DNA from: Nothophaeocryptopus gaeumannii
Taxonomy: Eukaryota; Ascomycota; Dothideomycetes; Mycosphaerellales; Mycosphaerellaceae
Length of the DNA: 64,000 nt
Assembly: GCA_031771865.1 (NCBI GenBank)
Contig: JASISA010000022.1
Coordinates: forward strand, 992,001-1,056,000
Direction of reading: 5' to 3'
Numbering within the stretch: the first letter of the stretch is position 1; each line of letters opens with the position of its first letter. The notes below the pieces were generated by a model, which was not told where the DNA came from, searched no databases, and was given only the letters and a program-made list of their open reading frames with translations. Positions 42,409-53,051 of the stretch are shown here, one piece after another. The position numbers and the translations under genes were made by a program.

Positions 42409-43056
42409 TCACGCGAACTCTTCGATACCATGCTGCGTCGAGAGCTGTGTACAGGTCCATTTGTCCCCTAGCCGAGACCATTCCAAAGCTGCATTATGTT
42501 GCCTTGCCATACTGTGCGGCAACCCTCCCACTCTTGTTGTAACGACAACACTCGCACGGCCTGAATCTTCATCGACAGTGGCCGTCACATTTTGCATTTC
42601 ACTGCGACAACCACGGCAAGTCTCTCTCCACTTTCGAAGTTGGGCGAGGACATTGTCCTTCCCAGACTTCGTCCCATGATCACTTCTGCTTCGGATGTCT
42701 GGGGCGAGACAATTTAGAAACGGATTATTCCAATCCTTGTTCTCTAAAATCTCGATGACTCGCTTGCTGAGATGGATGAGCAGCTCCTCTGTGCTCTGAA
42801 ACGAGATGAATGTTGGAACGTCTGTCTGCTTTCGCCTGGGCTCTGTACTCAATCCGTCATCAGACCCCTTCGCTTGAGAATCTGTGGCTCGAGACGCCTG
42901 GATGGAATCTGGTTCGATATCACACCCTATCTCGCGGTCTTTCGATTCCGTTCCTGTTGTCTGTGATACATTCTCATGTTGTGCTACCGACGGTGGGCAT
43001 CGAAAATGCTTCCTCTGAAGGGACAGGAAATGCTGGTACTCTTCGACTGCTTGCAT
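42409..43056 (-). CDS. NTF2/SnoaL-like domain protein
   Basis: About 215 residues from the ATG at 43056 (the open frame upstream to 43119 begins at a GTG). The first 100 residues are polar and low complexity. The C-terminal half, from about residue 90 (TEELLIHLSKRVIEILENKDW), reads as an NTF2-like cone fold: a long helix, then the repeated strands QNVTATVDEDSGRASVVVTT, AALEWSRLGDKWTCTQL at the end. Such domains act as ketosteroid-isomerase-like enzymes or as protein-binding modules. No catalytic residues could be assigned. It is probably cytosolic because no signal peptide is seen. A short upstream exon cannot be excluded. Confidence 0.65.
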   Translation of the reverse strand: MQAVEEYQHFLSLQRKHFRCPPSVAQHENVSQTTGTESKDREIGCDIEPDSIQASRATDSQAKGSDDGLSTEPRRKQTDVPTFISFQSTEELLIHLSKRVIEILENKDWNNPFLNCLAPDIRSRSDHGTKSGKDNVLAQLRKWRETCRGCRSEMQNVTATVDEDSGRASVVVTTRVGGLPHSMARQHNAALEWSRLGDKWTCTQLSTQHGIEEFA

Positions 43057-43843
43057 GTTCGTTGATGGCGACGATGACAATATCCGCAACCGCCTCTGGA
43101 CGCTACGACAGCAACGCACACTTTAACAGCCGTCCACAGCTGCCCATTTGTGAGCATCAATGTCCGTGGCTTGACCAAAACTCAAATATGACGGATGTCA
43201 TCAACGAGGCGCGCCGCCTGACGTTTGATCCTACTGACCATCAGAATGGCAGCCACTCAAGTTGGGAACGCTATCCTTGGCGTTGTCGACAGCGGTGTTG
43301 ATCCTGTAATTAGAAGGGAAATAGACAGCCTGGTTGACGTGCGATGACAGGCTAGATAGTACAATACATGCTGGCTGCTGGTCGATAGTAAAAACTTGGG
43401 ACCAAAGCCTGCCACTCTGGCCCATTCCGAGATCTTTCGTGGCATCTGCTAGTCCTCTGATGTCGAAGATGCGATTCACCTCTCAGGATCTCCACATGGA
43501 GCTTAATGATCCTCTCATCCATCTGAGGAGTAGCCGTGAGGGCACTATTTTCAGCACAAGTACCACCCAACATTCTACTTGAATGACACCTCAGCAATAC
43601 TTAAGCATCCGATGTCGCGTTTCGCGGACATAAGAGTCTTCAATCCATCCTCAGAGCTTTCACCGCTTAACATGCCAACAGCCGTCCCAGTATTGGCCCT
43701 GGAAGGAAGGGCAAACTTCTGAGCTAGCTACTCTCTCACATGCGCGCTAACGATGATACCTAGCTTGGCAGGCATACTTGCATCTTCTTCTCCAGCTGTA
43801 TCTGAAATGGAGGCAGTGTATGCACCACTCCAGTTTTGCTCAG
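43057..43843. other. intergenic, no supported gene
   Basis: About 790 bp between the NTF2-like gene and the next minus-strand ORF. Minus-strand frames around 43231-43597 have some protein-like composition but only GTG/TTG starts and no domain. I see nothing I can support. Confidence 0.4.
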
Positions 43844-44347
43844 TCATTTTTTCTTTCCACCCTTCACTTTTTCTTCTATACCAAACACTTCACTCTTTTC
43901 TCCTTGAGCGACGTTTTCCCAATCTTTCAGAAAGAACTCCACATCAACCTTCACCTCTCCGCTTCTCCAAGTTCCCAGTGCATCCCAGCTCAAATTATTG
44001 CTTTCTCCATCTTTAACACTGTTCCAGAATTGGTTCACCTTCCCCAGTGCATCATCGAGCAACTCCGCTGCTACCCAAGGACTACGAACGACACTAGACA
44101 TCGTGCGAGAAGCTTCATCGTCATCTGGAAACGAAGCTTTGGATGCAGAATTGTTGCTCAGGAAGCATTCGCGCCAGGTTTGCAGATGTCGCCAAGCAAC
44201 TTTGGTGAGATTGGCTAGACGGTCGATGAAGGCTTTGATGCCGGAGAGATCAAAGCCATTGATGCTATTGACGCGGTCAATCTTGGGTTGTGTGTAGCCT
44301 TGGTCGTTTGGACTATTGCTCACGTCGACTTGGGTGTGGTTGCTCAT
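43844..44347 (-). CDS. hypothetical protein
   Basis: I do not recognise this 167-residue protein. It starts with a real ATG and is uninterrupted. The sequence is polar, with SGIKAFIDRLANLTKVAWRHLQTWRE and WVAAELLDDALGKVNQFWNSV predicted as amphipathic helices and a basic Gly/Lys end (KVKGGKKK). No signal peptide or membrane segment is seen. It lies between an NTF2-like gene and a repeat-rich region and may be lineage-specific; a spurious frame remains possible. Confidence 0.5.
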   Translation of the reverse strand: MSNHTQVDVSNSPNDQGYTQPKIDRVNSINGFDLSGIKAFIDRLANLTKVAWRHLQTWRECFLSNNSASKASFPDDDEASRTMSSVVRSPWVAAELLDDALGKVNQFWNSVKDGESNNLSWDALGTWRSGEVKVDVEFFLKDWENVAQGEKSEVFGIEEKVKGGKKK

Positions 44348-45031
44348 TGTATCTTCTCCTAAGGTTGAAGATCGCAGATTGATGCATCTCGGCTGGGAAC
44401 GAGAAGTAGTCTTGACTGTGTTTGCTTCAGGCTTGTTGAGCGCGAAAGGTTTCCACGTTGGTCACTTGGTTTCGTAGTCGTTTCATTCACAGGTGTGATC
44501 TTCAAAGACCCAGTGTGCAATTGGCTGTGCGGAACAGCAAGCGGATCGAGAAGTGACGAGAAATTATGTGCTGTATTTCTGCAATCTCCTTGCAGGCAAC
44601 GAGTGCTTATGACTTCACCGATCTGCTGCACAGAGGCATTGTATTCCAATCCATCATTCCAATAATGCTATGATGTATTACGATACCAACAGAGCCCGTT
44701 CCAGCACATGTGAATTTTCTGAAGGGAATCATCCACCGCTACCTCAACTACGTCTTGTATTATAGGTGCCACGTTCAATACTAGATCGCGAGCCACACCA
44801 GCATAACCACCGACTCATGGCATGAGCGCGCTGATAGCAATTAACCCTACTGTTTCCAAGATGCTCAAATTGAACATGAGCTTGGCGTCATCAATCTGCC
44901 TTATCGCTCTCACGCGTTCAACGGTTTCGAGTGTTTCGTCGTAGTCTTTGTAATGGGCACTGTCGAGAGTTGGGAGAAAAGCTTTACTTTCGCAGAGATC
45001 CTCGAGGTCCATATGGGATGACCCTAGATGT

Positions 45032-45220
45032 TCACGCGGATTGACCGAAGGCGAAGCTGACCTTTTTCAAGCAGTCCTCATTGAAAATGGTCGACTTGAA
45101 AGGGTCTTTACCACGAGGCTCCACTGGCGGTGCCGCAGTTGCAACACTGGCCAGCGTAGTCAGTCCCAGAAGGGTCGTGATCAGCCCATGCATCATAAAT
45201 GCATGAAGAAGAGGAGCCAT
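45032..45220 (-). CDS. possible small secreted protein (or first exon)
   Basis: From the ATG at 45220 the frame gives 62 residues: MAPLLHAFMMHGLITTLLGL is a signal-like hydrophobic start, with VATAAPP as a probable cleavage region, then EPRGKDPFKSTIFNEDCLKK and a stop. A donor GTAAAG after the EPR-G codons and an acceptor CTAG just before 45014 would instead join, in frame, to the downstream frame ending at 44815 (MDLEDLCESKAFLPTLD...), giving roughly 100 residues. Both readings are plausible and neither matches a family I know. Only one cysteine in the unspliced form argues against a typical effector. Confidence 0.3.
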   Translation of the reverse strand: MAPLLHAFMMHGLITTLLGLTTLASVATAAPPVEPRGKDPFKSTIFNEDCLKKVSFAFGQSA

Positions 45221-45824
45221 GACAGTCCGAGAGGCAAGACGATTCAGTGGATCCTGGCCTGAGCTGCCTGAAGTGTAGACATTTAAGTACTTCCGGTGCC
45301 TGTTGTCGAATACCGCGACAGGCCATGACTTCCACACCCACTCATACTGCCTACTTGAACGTGGAGAAGGTATTCTGGTTCCCGCTGGTGGTCGCAGACA
45401 AGAGCTGTACCTGGTTTCAAGCTCTTATCAGAGTACCACCGCAGATGGCCACATGAACGAGTTCTCATAGCTAAATTGACAGGCCTAGAGAGTATGGATG
45501 CGAAGTTCGGGCTGTCCAGATGGCTCGTTCAGGCCAGCTCTGGATCCTGTCTTCAACCACCAGCAGATGCAGGTAGCTCAACAGAGGAATGTCCAATGGA
45601 AACCCAGATGCGAAATTGAACTGGGATGAGCATATCTTGGTCGTCCATTCTGACCACTGGCATTGTCACTTGTGAACGGTTCATAAGAGTCAATGAAGGT
45701 ACCGGTGAGTGGATCGGACAGCTCGGACGAGGGGAGGTTTAAGTTCTCCTCCTACCAACCAACTTGCACCCTGGCGCGTGGTTCTATTCCCATATATGAT
45801 CCCATCGGTTCTTGTGGCGCGTGG

Positions 45825-45825
<1 letters not shown>

Positions 45826-45855
<30 letters not shown>
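45826..45855. repeat. (GTT)10 microsatellite
   Basis: Ten perfect GTT units in non-coding sequence upstream of the TPR gene, about 400 bp from its ATG. Confidence 0.9.
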
Positions 45856-46261
45856 GATAGAAGCAGACGGAGGAGCTGGAAGAGAAGGAGGAGTGTCGTG
45901 GCTATTACCCAACCAGACTGTCTCCGCGCGCCATTCACTCTTGGCGAACAGGAGCAAGCGCCGGCTGCTACCGAGCCAATGAAGTGGCTCCCCTGAATTT
46001 GAACTCCCAGCGGGATCATCGCCGTGCACGCAGTAGGCAAGCACTGGACATACTACAGGCTATGGGTATAAACTTGTCGTCGAAACTAAGACGAGCTCGA
46101 GCTACTGTGGAAAAGAATAGTTCGTGAAGCACGCCATACACGCATATAGTAGTGATTCTGCAGGGAGCTTTGAACTACCCGCGTGCGGCAACACCTGGTG
46201 GCAGAACGCAAGTTTGAGCAAGTATTATTACAGCATATCGATCTCACAACACGCTTTCATC

Positions 46262-47947
46262 ATGTCACTTCCAGACGAGACTTACTTCGATCTTGGCAGC
46301 TATTCACGACCCATCTCTACAGCCAGCTCTAGAGCACAAAAGTGGTTTGATCGTGGTCTAGCATGGAGCTATGGGTTCAATCACGAGGAAGCTTTCAGAT
46401 GCTTCAACAAGGCGGTTCAAGAAGACCCAGAATGCATCATGGCGCTCTGGGGAACGTCTTTTGCTCTTGGGCCCAACTACAACAAGCCGTGGGACTTTCA
46501 TGACGAGCAAGAAAGAGCAGACAACCTCGAGAGAGCGCAGAACAGTCTTGTCGAGGCAGAAAGAATTGCAAAGTCCAAAGGCTCAACCGTAGAATTGTCG
46601 CTTGTTCACGCCTCGAGAGCTAGGTATCCGACTGACAGAGATGATCAAGACTTCGCTTCTTGGAATACACGCTATGCTGAGGCTATGAAAGGCGTATATG
46701 AAGCAAATGACCATGATCTTGATATCGCGGCTCTCTTCGCCGATTCACTCATGAACATAACCCCATGGGCATTATGGGACTTGAAGACCGGCAAGCCAAG
46801 CGAAGGAGCACGAACACTCGAAGCAAAAGCCGTCTTAGATCGAGCCCTCGATCTACCAGGCGGTAAAGATCATGCAGGCCTGCTACACCTCTACATCCAT
46901 CTAATGGAAATGTCTCCCGAACCAGCAGCAGCACTCCCCATCGCAAATCGCCTGAGAGGTCTAGTCCCAGATGCCGGCCATCTCCAACACATGCCCACCC
47001 ACCTCGACGTCCTCTGCGGCGATTGGCAAAAAACAATCGACTCCAACGCTCAAGCCATAACCGCCGATGAGAAATACCTCTCCCACGCAGGCGCCCTAAA
47101 CTTCTACTCCCTCTACCGTTCCCACAACTACCATTTCCGCGTCTACGCAGCTATGTTCGCCGGCCAGTTCAAGACCGCCATAGAGACAGTCTCTCAAATC
47201 GAAGCCTCCCTCCCAGAAGACCTCCTACGAAAAAAATCCCCTCCAATGGCCGACTGGCTGGAAAGTTTCCTCTCCATGCGCGTCCACGTCCTCGTACGTT
47301 TCGGAAAATGGGAAGACCTCATCGCTTTGCCCATCCCTCGAGACCAGACCCTCTACTCCGTAACAACAGCAATGCTCCACTATGGAAAAGGAGTAGCCTA
47401 CTCCGCTACAGGCTCCATCCCCGACGCAGAATCCTCCCTTCAGTCCTTCCTATCGGCAGTTTCAAAAGTTTCTTCGTCCAGGACACTTTTCAACAACACA
47501 GCTCAGGACATACTCTCCGTTGCCTTGACCATGTTGTACGGCGAACTCGAATATCGTAAATCCAACCATTCACTCGCCTTCACCCACCTCAACCGCGCCG
47601 TCGAGCTTTCCGATAATCTCCCTTACGATGAACCATGGGGCTGGATGCAACCTCCTCGGCACGCTCTTGGCGCCTTGCTCCTCGAACAGGAAAGGCTGGA
47701 GGAGGCATTGGCGGTTTACAAGGCAGATTTGGGGTTAGATGATACTCTACCCAGGGCATTGCAACATCCGAATAATGTATGGGCTTTGCATGGATATCAC
47801 GAATGTCTTCAGAGAATGGGGCGGGATGAAGAGGCGAAGCAGGTTAAAAGACAGTTGGATGAGATTTTGCCGAACGCGGATGTACCAGTCACAGCGTCTT
47901 GTTTTTGTCGGAGAGGAGCTGTGAGCACCCGATCAGCTAGAATGTAG
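46262..47947 (+). CDS. TPR protein with conserved histidine motifs
   Basis: About 561 residues from the ATG at 46262 (in-frame ATG 46124 adds 46 residues of less protein-like sequence). TPR-type helical repeats begin with QKWFDRGLAWSYGFNHEEAF and continue to LEEALAVYKADLGLDD and HGYHECLQRMGRDEEAK. The central region holds HAGLLHLYIHLMEMSPEPAAAL and LVPDAGHLQHMPTHLDVLCGDW. These His-x3-His and H-x2-H-M-P-x-H patterns are shared, as I recall, with a bacterial TPR family in which the equivalent stretch reads like H-Y-Y-I-H and G-H-L-V-H-M-P-A-H. So many histidines suggest a bound metal or an active site rather than plain scaffolding, which is inference. The 5' half uses AT-richer codons than the 3' half. 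Confidence 0.88.
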   Translation: MSLPDETYFDLGSYSRPISTASSRAQKWFDRGLAWSYGFNHEEAFRCFNKAVQEDPECIMALWGTSFALGPNYNKPWDFHDEQERADNLERAQNSLVEAERIAKSKGSTVELSLVHASRARYPTDRDDQDFASWNTRYAEAMKGVYEANDHDLDIAALFADSLMNITPWALWDLKTGKPSEGARTLEAKAVLDRALDLPGGKDHAGLLHLYIHLMEMSPEPAAALPIANRLRGLVPDAGHLQHMPTHLDVLCGDWQKTIDSNAQAITADEKYLSHAGALNFYSLYRSHNYHFRVYAAMFAGQFKTAIETVSQIEASLPEDLLRKKSPPMADWLESFLSMRVHVLVRFGKWEDLIALPIPRDQTLYSVTTAMLHYGKGVAYSATGSIPDAESSLQSFLSAVSKVSSSRTLFNNTAQDILSVALTMLYGELEYRKSNHSLAFTHLNRAVELSDNLPYDEPWGWMQPPRHALGALLLEQERLEEALAVYKADLGLDDTLPRALQHPNNVWALHGYHECLQRMGRDEEAKQVKRQLDEILPNADVPVTASCFCRRGAVSTRSARM

Positions 47948-48271
47948 AGAAATGTGAAAGGTAAAGGTGTGATGAAGATGCAAAAGTCATTCATTCCAAT
48001 GTCTTCGCCAGCCGTAGCACTCCCCTCTCAGGCAAGCCAGTACTCATTTCCGAGTGGGCTCTCTCTACTACCAAAAGCTACTCCCGGATATCACATGCAA
48101 TCGCTAAAGAACCCGCTGCAAAACTCAAAATCAAGTAATCGTAAAGACCATCGTCGTGCAGCCTCTCCGGCCGTTCTCGACTCGTTTCATGCTTCTTTCG
48201 CTTCACCAGGGCATGCCATCAAGGTCGATATTCGCTCTGACAGCACGCAAGTGTCTCATCCATCGCAACAC
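47948..48271. other. convergent 3' spacer
   Basis: About 325 bp lies between the stops of the TPR gene and GRR1, which converge. No gene was seen. Confidence 0.5.
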
Positions 48272-50402
48272 CTAATCGCGGTCCATAATCTCGCTTCCTT
48301 CGCCAAAAGCCTCATCGCCGTCGACTTCATCAAGAATTGTTGCGCCCATCATGCCAGTAATATGGGCTTGATGAGGGCCCTGGTTTTGTTGTATTACTGC
48401 TGTCGTTCCGCCAGCCCAGACTGCGCCGCCGGTGGTTGCGGGTGCGCTCTGACTGTACGGTAAAGGCTGTGCATGTCCAGGCGCATGGTGAGGTGGCGGC
48501 GCAGGCGGAAACGGTACTCCGTTCGGACCAGGTACGATGGGTGTCTGGCCATGAGGATAATGTCCATGAACGTTGATGTTGACAACGGGAGTGTTACTTC
48601 CGTCGGAGTCTGGATTGTGATCGTCGATATCCACATCGATGATGTCTTGCTCCGATACCACAGATGGCGTCACAGAACCGGTGGCATCTTGATGCCTCTT
48701 CTGCTCGTTCAAGAACTCTCGTAGCCGCGCTACGCCAGTGCCCGAAAACACGCAGAAGACATCTCGCTGGTGTTCGTTAAATTCCGGAGGCGCCTCTCTG
48801 CAGAAGGCAAGCAGCTCGTCGCGGAGGAACGCCTGGACCCCAGTTAAGCTCAGGTGCGTCAGCTTTGGGCAGTTGTTGAGCAGCACGTGAATGCCCTGTG
48901 GAAAAAGTCAGCCAAATACAACGGTGTAGGTGATTGGGCGAAAGACTCACATCAAGCGTCAGCAGCGTGCAATAGCTCAGATGCACTCGCTCCAAGACCG
49001 ACACACCGTTCACCTTCCGGCCATTCTTAACCTCGCCAACCGCTAAACTGTAGATGCTCCGATCTGTGATTCCCGCACATTTCACGAGACCTATCCGCTT
49101 AAGCTTCGGGAGGCCCGCCAACTTCATCACGCTGTTATCGGTCAGATTGCTGCAGCACGCGAGATCGATGTATCGGATGCGGTTGCATGCTTTGGCGAGC
49201 GCCTCGACCGAGTAGTCTGTGATGCGCGCGCAATGGCCCAGGTGGATGTAATGCAAATTCTTGCCAAGCTTGGTAATTGCAAGTACTGCACGGTCTGTGA
49301 TCTGCCTGCACTTGGCAAGGATCAAATTCCTCAGGCGAGGGCAGCTCTCGATGATCTTCTCTACACCCTTGTCTCCCAACTCGCCGCAATCTGTGAGGTC
49401 CAGAATCCGCAGGGAGTCGAATGTGGTAGGGCGTTCGAGCTCGCTCGGTATGTCCAGGAAAGCGGAGTCGGTAATCCGACTACAATGAGCGAGTCGCATC
49501 TCACGCAAGTGAGGGCAGCTCGTCAACAGAGCTGTTATCGAAGGGCTCTCCAGGTTCTGCAATCCGTAGAGATCTATCTCGAGTAGGTGCGAGCTGGAGT
49601 TCGCTATGGTCATAATGGAGTTGTCGGTCAACTGGACACAGTTGTTGAACTTGAGCCGCTTGAGTTGTCGGCAATTTCTTGCTATAGCCACAATGGAGGC
49701 GTCTGTAAGCTTCTTGCAGCCCGTGACATTCAGTCCTTGTAGTCGCAAGCAGTGATCCGCCACGGTCATCATTGTCCGGTCTGTAAGCTGATCCAGACCA
49801 GTCACATCCAGAGCAAGTAGGCTCCTATTCCCATCAACAAGCGGCTGGAGGCTCAGGTCGGTCAGCTTGCAGCAGTTGGCCAAAGTCAAGCGTTCAATAC
49901 GCTTGCACTCAACCATGCCCGCCAACGTCCCGTCGCTGACTTGACCCGCTAATGTAGACATGTTCAGCCGCTTGACCAAGTCCTGGTAAGCGAAGAACTT
50001 GTTGCCCTTCCGTATGGACTGTATCACGCTGTGTATGCTGTCCCATTTGCTCATGGCAGGTCTGTGCCATAGGAGGCCCACGCTGTTCCTTGCCCATTCT
50101 TTGCACACGAGCATGCACATCTGAAGGTCGCGGGGAGAAGTCAAGCGGGAGAAGATGCTGATGAGCAGCTCGGCAGGCAGACGAGCCACGGGCGACACGC
50201 GACACCGCTCCTCATATTCCCTCCGCATGGCTTCCGTCTGGGACATTTCGGGAGACATGTCCACGCCGAGCGAAGACTGCGAGTCGTTTGCCTGCATCAT
50301 GAAGGAGTCATTGTCATCGTCGACACCGCGTTCGGGGGAGGTCGAGGAGGAGGAGGAGCTCGAGCCGCTAGACATGCGCTGCAGTCGTCGTGAGCGCGAC
50401 AT
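48272..50402 (-). CDS. GRR1: F-box/LRR protein GRR1 (SCF ubiquitin ligase)
   Basis: GRR1 selects substrates such as cyclins and nutrient regulators for SCF-dependent ubiquitination; in fungi it also affects glucose sensing and sexual development. Two exons, 48951-50402 and 48272-48895, with a 55-nt intron (GTGAGT...GGCTGAC...CACAG) in phase 0, give about 691 residues. The N terminus has a Ser-rich tract, then the F-box at about residues 70-115 (VARLPAELLISIFSRL, LVCKEWARN). Some thirteen leucine-rich repeats follow to about residue 500, each like LNVTGCKKLTDASIVAIA. The C-terminal tail is Pro/His/Gly-rich with an acidic end (DEVDGDEAF). ATG 50402 is preceded by an open leader. The long upstream region may hold regulatory leader sequence. 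Confidence 0.97.
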
Positions 50403-51449
50403 GTCTGCAGTGTTGTGTAAAGGTGCAGTTCCAGATGTTCAAAGCAAGGCGCGCGGACGTTGAGGGTGAATGTGTAGGTGCTGTCACAACAAGGCTGGAA
50501 CTTGGTAGTGGTTGCGGTATGCAGGAAGCTTCGCTGGGCAGCGTCGGGCTGGCTCGTGGTGGGTCGGGGTCGAGGTCGAGGTGTCGAGGCGCGGAAAATG
50601 GAGTGCGTATTACGGCGGAGTTGATGTGTTGTTGTATCGCAGGGAGCAAGAGAGAAACAGTTCAGTTCGATGTGCTCGATGCAGTGATCCACAGTCGGCC
50701 TCGAGATGTCCGTCCGCCTTGCTTCCCGCTTCCTTGCTTCCTCGCGCCACAGCCCCTCCTGCTTCTCTTTGCAATCGCTGGTTGGTCGTTGAAGTCGTCG
50801 TTGGCTGCGGCGCGCGCCGAAGGGAACACTTGCTGCACTTCACTTCACCCGGCTTCCGACGTGCTGCCTCCCAGAATAACCACCACAACGACCCAATCGA
50901 CGGCCTTTGGAGAAAGTGCAGCTGCAATGTTGCTTCCAGTACCAGGGCGCGAACGGACGTATGTACTGTATGCTTGCGTTCCAGGTACTTGGCAGCTATG
51001 AGCACCGTGGCGTTATGAAAGCTGCTCCTCACGACTCGCTCCCCTGAGACGATCACGCATAGCAACTGACCAGTTACTACGGCGCACGGTGAAACGGAGA
51101 AGCAAGTCATGCTCAACGTAGCACCTGTAACATCATCTGTCAACGCTTCGAACATGGCAAGGGCGTGTTCTTTGAACCCTGTCCGATGTTTCAGATGCGC
51201 GACTCGGAGGTGCTTCAACACCGGGTCGTCATACGTCGGGGCAATATTGTAAGTTTCTATCTCTACATAGGCTTCTTCTGGAACACTCCCTTGAGGTTTC
51301 AGGTCCTGGAAGAATTGACAGATCTTGGCCCAGATCCTCTCCCAGGGACATTCGCCAAACTTTGTTCCACCTCGACACTATCATCCCACGCAAGCCCACG
51401 CATCCCATCCGAGGATTCACCATTTCCTTAAAAGCATCCATCGAAGCTC
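50403..51449. other. GRR1 promoter/leader region, no gene seen
   Basis: About 1 kb upstream of GRR1 up to the end of the GH5 gene. Frames of up to 203 codons occur on both strands but overlap fully and have no family features. It probably includes a long GRR1 leader. Confidence 0.45.
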
Positions 51450-53051
51450 TCAAATACCAACGGCCTCATAGAAGTCCCGAATGCCTTGCCTGAAACCCTG
51501 CTCCCATTCCCACACGAACTGCCCACCTTGGCCGCTCTCCTTCAGTCGCTTCAAGGCCCAAAGGTCAAGCATACCGATCTTGTCACCTCCAGAAAACCCA
51601 TGCTGGCTGCGCATAGCAAAGAAAGCTGCGGCGTCATCCCATCCGACTTTCCATCCATCTTCGAAGCGCTGGTGCTCGTAGTGGCCTGCATGATTGGTAT
51701 CCCAGTGCTGACAATGAGCACCCCAGGTGATGCCTCTACGTCCATCACGCTGTTCTTGAGCAGTATTCAGTCGGTTCTGGATATCGTCATGTTGGAGTGT
51801 GAGTGAAGGGGGTGGGACGATGGCGTGCTGGTCGGTCATTTGCTTGAAGCCCCATTCACCGCCCGGCATCCAGTCCATCGCGTAGGTCCAGAAGAAGCTG
51901 CCGCCGGAGCGCTGCTGATATCGCTGAGATTGTGCGTTGCCGAACTCCTTAATCAGCTGCTCTTTGGGTGCGCCGCCGCCTTTCTGCCATGAGCTCTCTC
52001 CGAGGACACAGCTGTATTCTCCCACAATAGCCTGAGCTGCTCCATGCTCGAACACGGAGCCATCTTTGCCATCGAGCTCGCTCAGCTTGTTGCGCGCTTC
52101 TCGTGTAATCTGCTGAGGGGACTTCTGCTGATCGGCATCCGTGAAGCACCAGTACATGTGCGTATCGACAACCACCGGATTCTTGTGGCCCGCGCCAACA
52201 ACGTTCCTTCCCTTTGTCCAATCCAGACACCGGTTGAGGTCCCATCCATCGGAGATGTAAATGGGCACATAGGGATCGATTTTTGAGGCCTCCTTGAGCA
52301 CATCATCGTACCAATCATACATCCCCTTAGCATCCCACTCGCTCTCATTCACAATTTGGATCCCCGCCACACCCTCCATACTCTTCGCCTGTTGTGCAAT
52401 AAAACATAAACATCGAATTGCGAGCTCCTTGTGTTTCCTCGAGTGCCAGAACTCCGCTTTTCCCGAGTTTGTACCAGAATGATCTCCCCCATTAGCTCCT
52501 CCTGGCAGAGCATGCAGATCAATCAGCGTGCCCATCCCCTTCTGATGACATCTCTGCACGAAGTCTTTGACGCCCTGCCATGCATTCTGATAAACCTCCG
52601 CCACCTTCTCAAAAGGCGTTCCTTCGCAATACGGTGGTCCTAGCGTGAAATATCCAATCGGCAATCTGACCGTCGTGCATTTCGCCACATCGCGCAACCA
52701 ATCCAGATGTTCATCCCGAACGTACTCTTTCCAATGTTTCTCATGTCGTTCCTTCGCACCGTGGACGCCCAGTTGTTTGACCCATCCCTCTGCAGCGGCA
52801 AGTTCACTGGAACCGGACACACCCTCGGCGAACATGGAGCCTGTCAACCAGCGTTCTTGCACGAAGATGCTCCCAATGTTCGTGCCGTGATGATACCGAT
52901 ATCTCAAAACATCCTTCTCAGTCGCCGGTAGGATGTTGTACTTCCCATCAACCATCGGTTTCTGCGGCATCAGGTCCTCTCTCTTTCCCGAATCAAAGCT
53001 CAGATTATGTTCCTCAAAGGCGGACTTCGCCTTATTAATGAATTTCTTCAT
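51450..53051 (-). CDS. GH5 glucanase-like protein without signal peptide
   Basis: A glycoside hydrolase family 5 protein of about 533 residues in one exon, close to the yeast YBR056W and exo-1,3-beta-glucanase lineage. Motifs: the family entry RYRYHHGTNIGSIFVQERWL, TVRLPIGYFTLGP, GTLIDLHALPGGANGGDHSG, the acid/base glutamate in IVNESEW (about residue 235), and the nucleophile glutamate in IVGEYSCV (about residue 345), followed by SGGSFFWTYAMDW. Both catalytic glutamates are present, so it should be active on beta-glucan or related glucosides. There is no signal peptide; the start MKKFINKAKSAFEEHNL is amphipathic and lysine-rich, so the enzyme is probably cytosolic, unlike the secreted exo-beta-glucanases. 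The last 100 residues (W/G-rich, DRYWD-like) are extra to the catalytic core. Confidence 0.93.
   Translation of the reverse strand: MKKFINKAKSAFEEHNLSFDSGKREDLMPQKPMVDGKYNILPATEKDVLRYRYHHGTNIGSIFVQERWLTGSMFAEGVSGSSELAAAEGWVKQLGVHGAKERHEKHWKEYVRDEHLDWLRDVAKCTTVRLPIGYFTLGPPYCEGTPFEKVAEVYQNAWQGVKDFVQRCHQKGMGTLIDLHALPGGANGGDHSGTNSGKAEFWHSRKHKELAIRCLCFIAQQAKSMEGVAGIQIVNESEWDAKGMYDWYDDVLKEASKIDPYVPIYISDGWDLNRCLDWTKGRNVVGAGHKNPVVVDTHMYWCFTDADQQKSPQQITREARNKLSELDGKDGSVFEHGAAQAIVGEYSCVLGESSWQKGGGAPKEQLIKEFGNAQSQRYQQRSGGSFFWTYAMDWMPGGEWGFKQMTDQHAIVPPPSLTLQHDDIQNRLNTAQEQRDGRRGITWGAHCQHWDTNHAGHYEHQRFEDGWKVGWDDAAAFFAMRSQHGFSGGDKIGMLDLWALKRLKESGQGGQFVWEWEQGFRQGIRDFYEAVGI

Larger units (their letters stand above)
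44348..46261. other. intergenic region with one weak secreted ORF and a microsatellite
   Basis: About 1.9 kb. It contains a small minus-strand ORF with a signal-like N terminus (listed separately), another minus-strand frame at 44815-45012 (RIRQIDDAKLMFNL region) that might be its second exon, and a GTT repeat. The segment just before 46262 is the promoter of the TPR gene. Nothing else is supported. Confidence 0.4.

Noticed and set aside
50610..51221. 203-codon minus frame upstream of GRR1
   Set aside because: Covered by open frames on the other strand and without recognised motifs; treated as leader/promoter.
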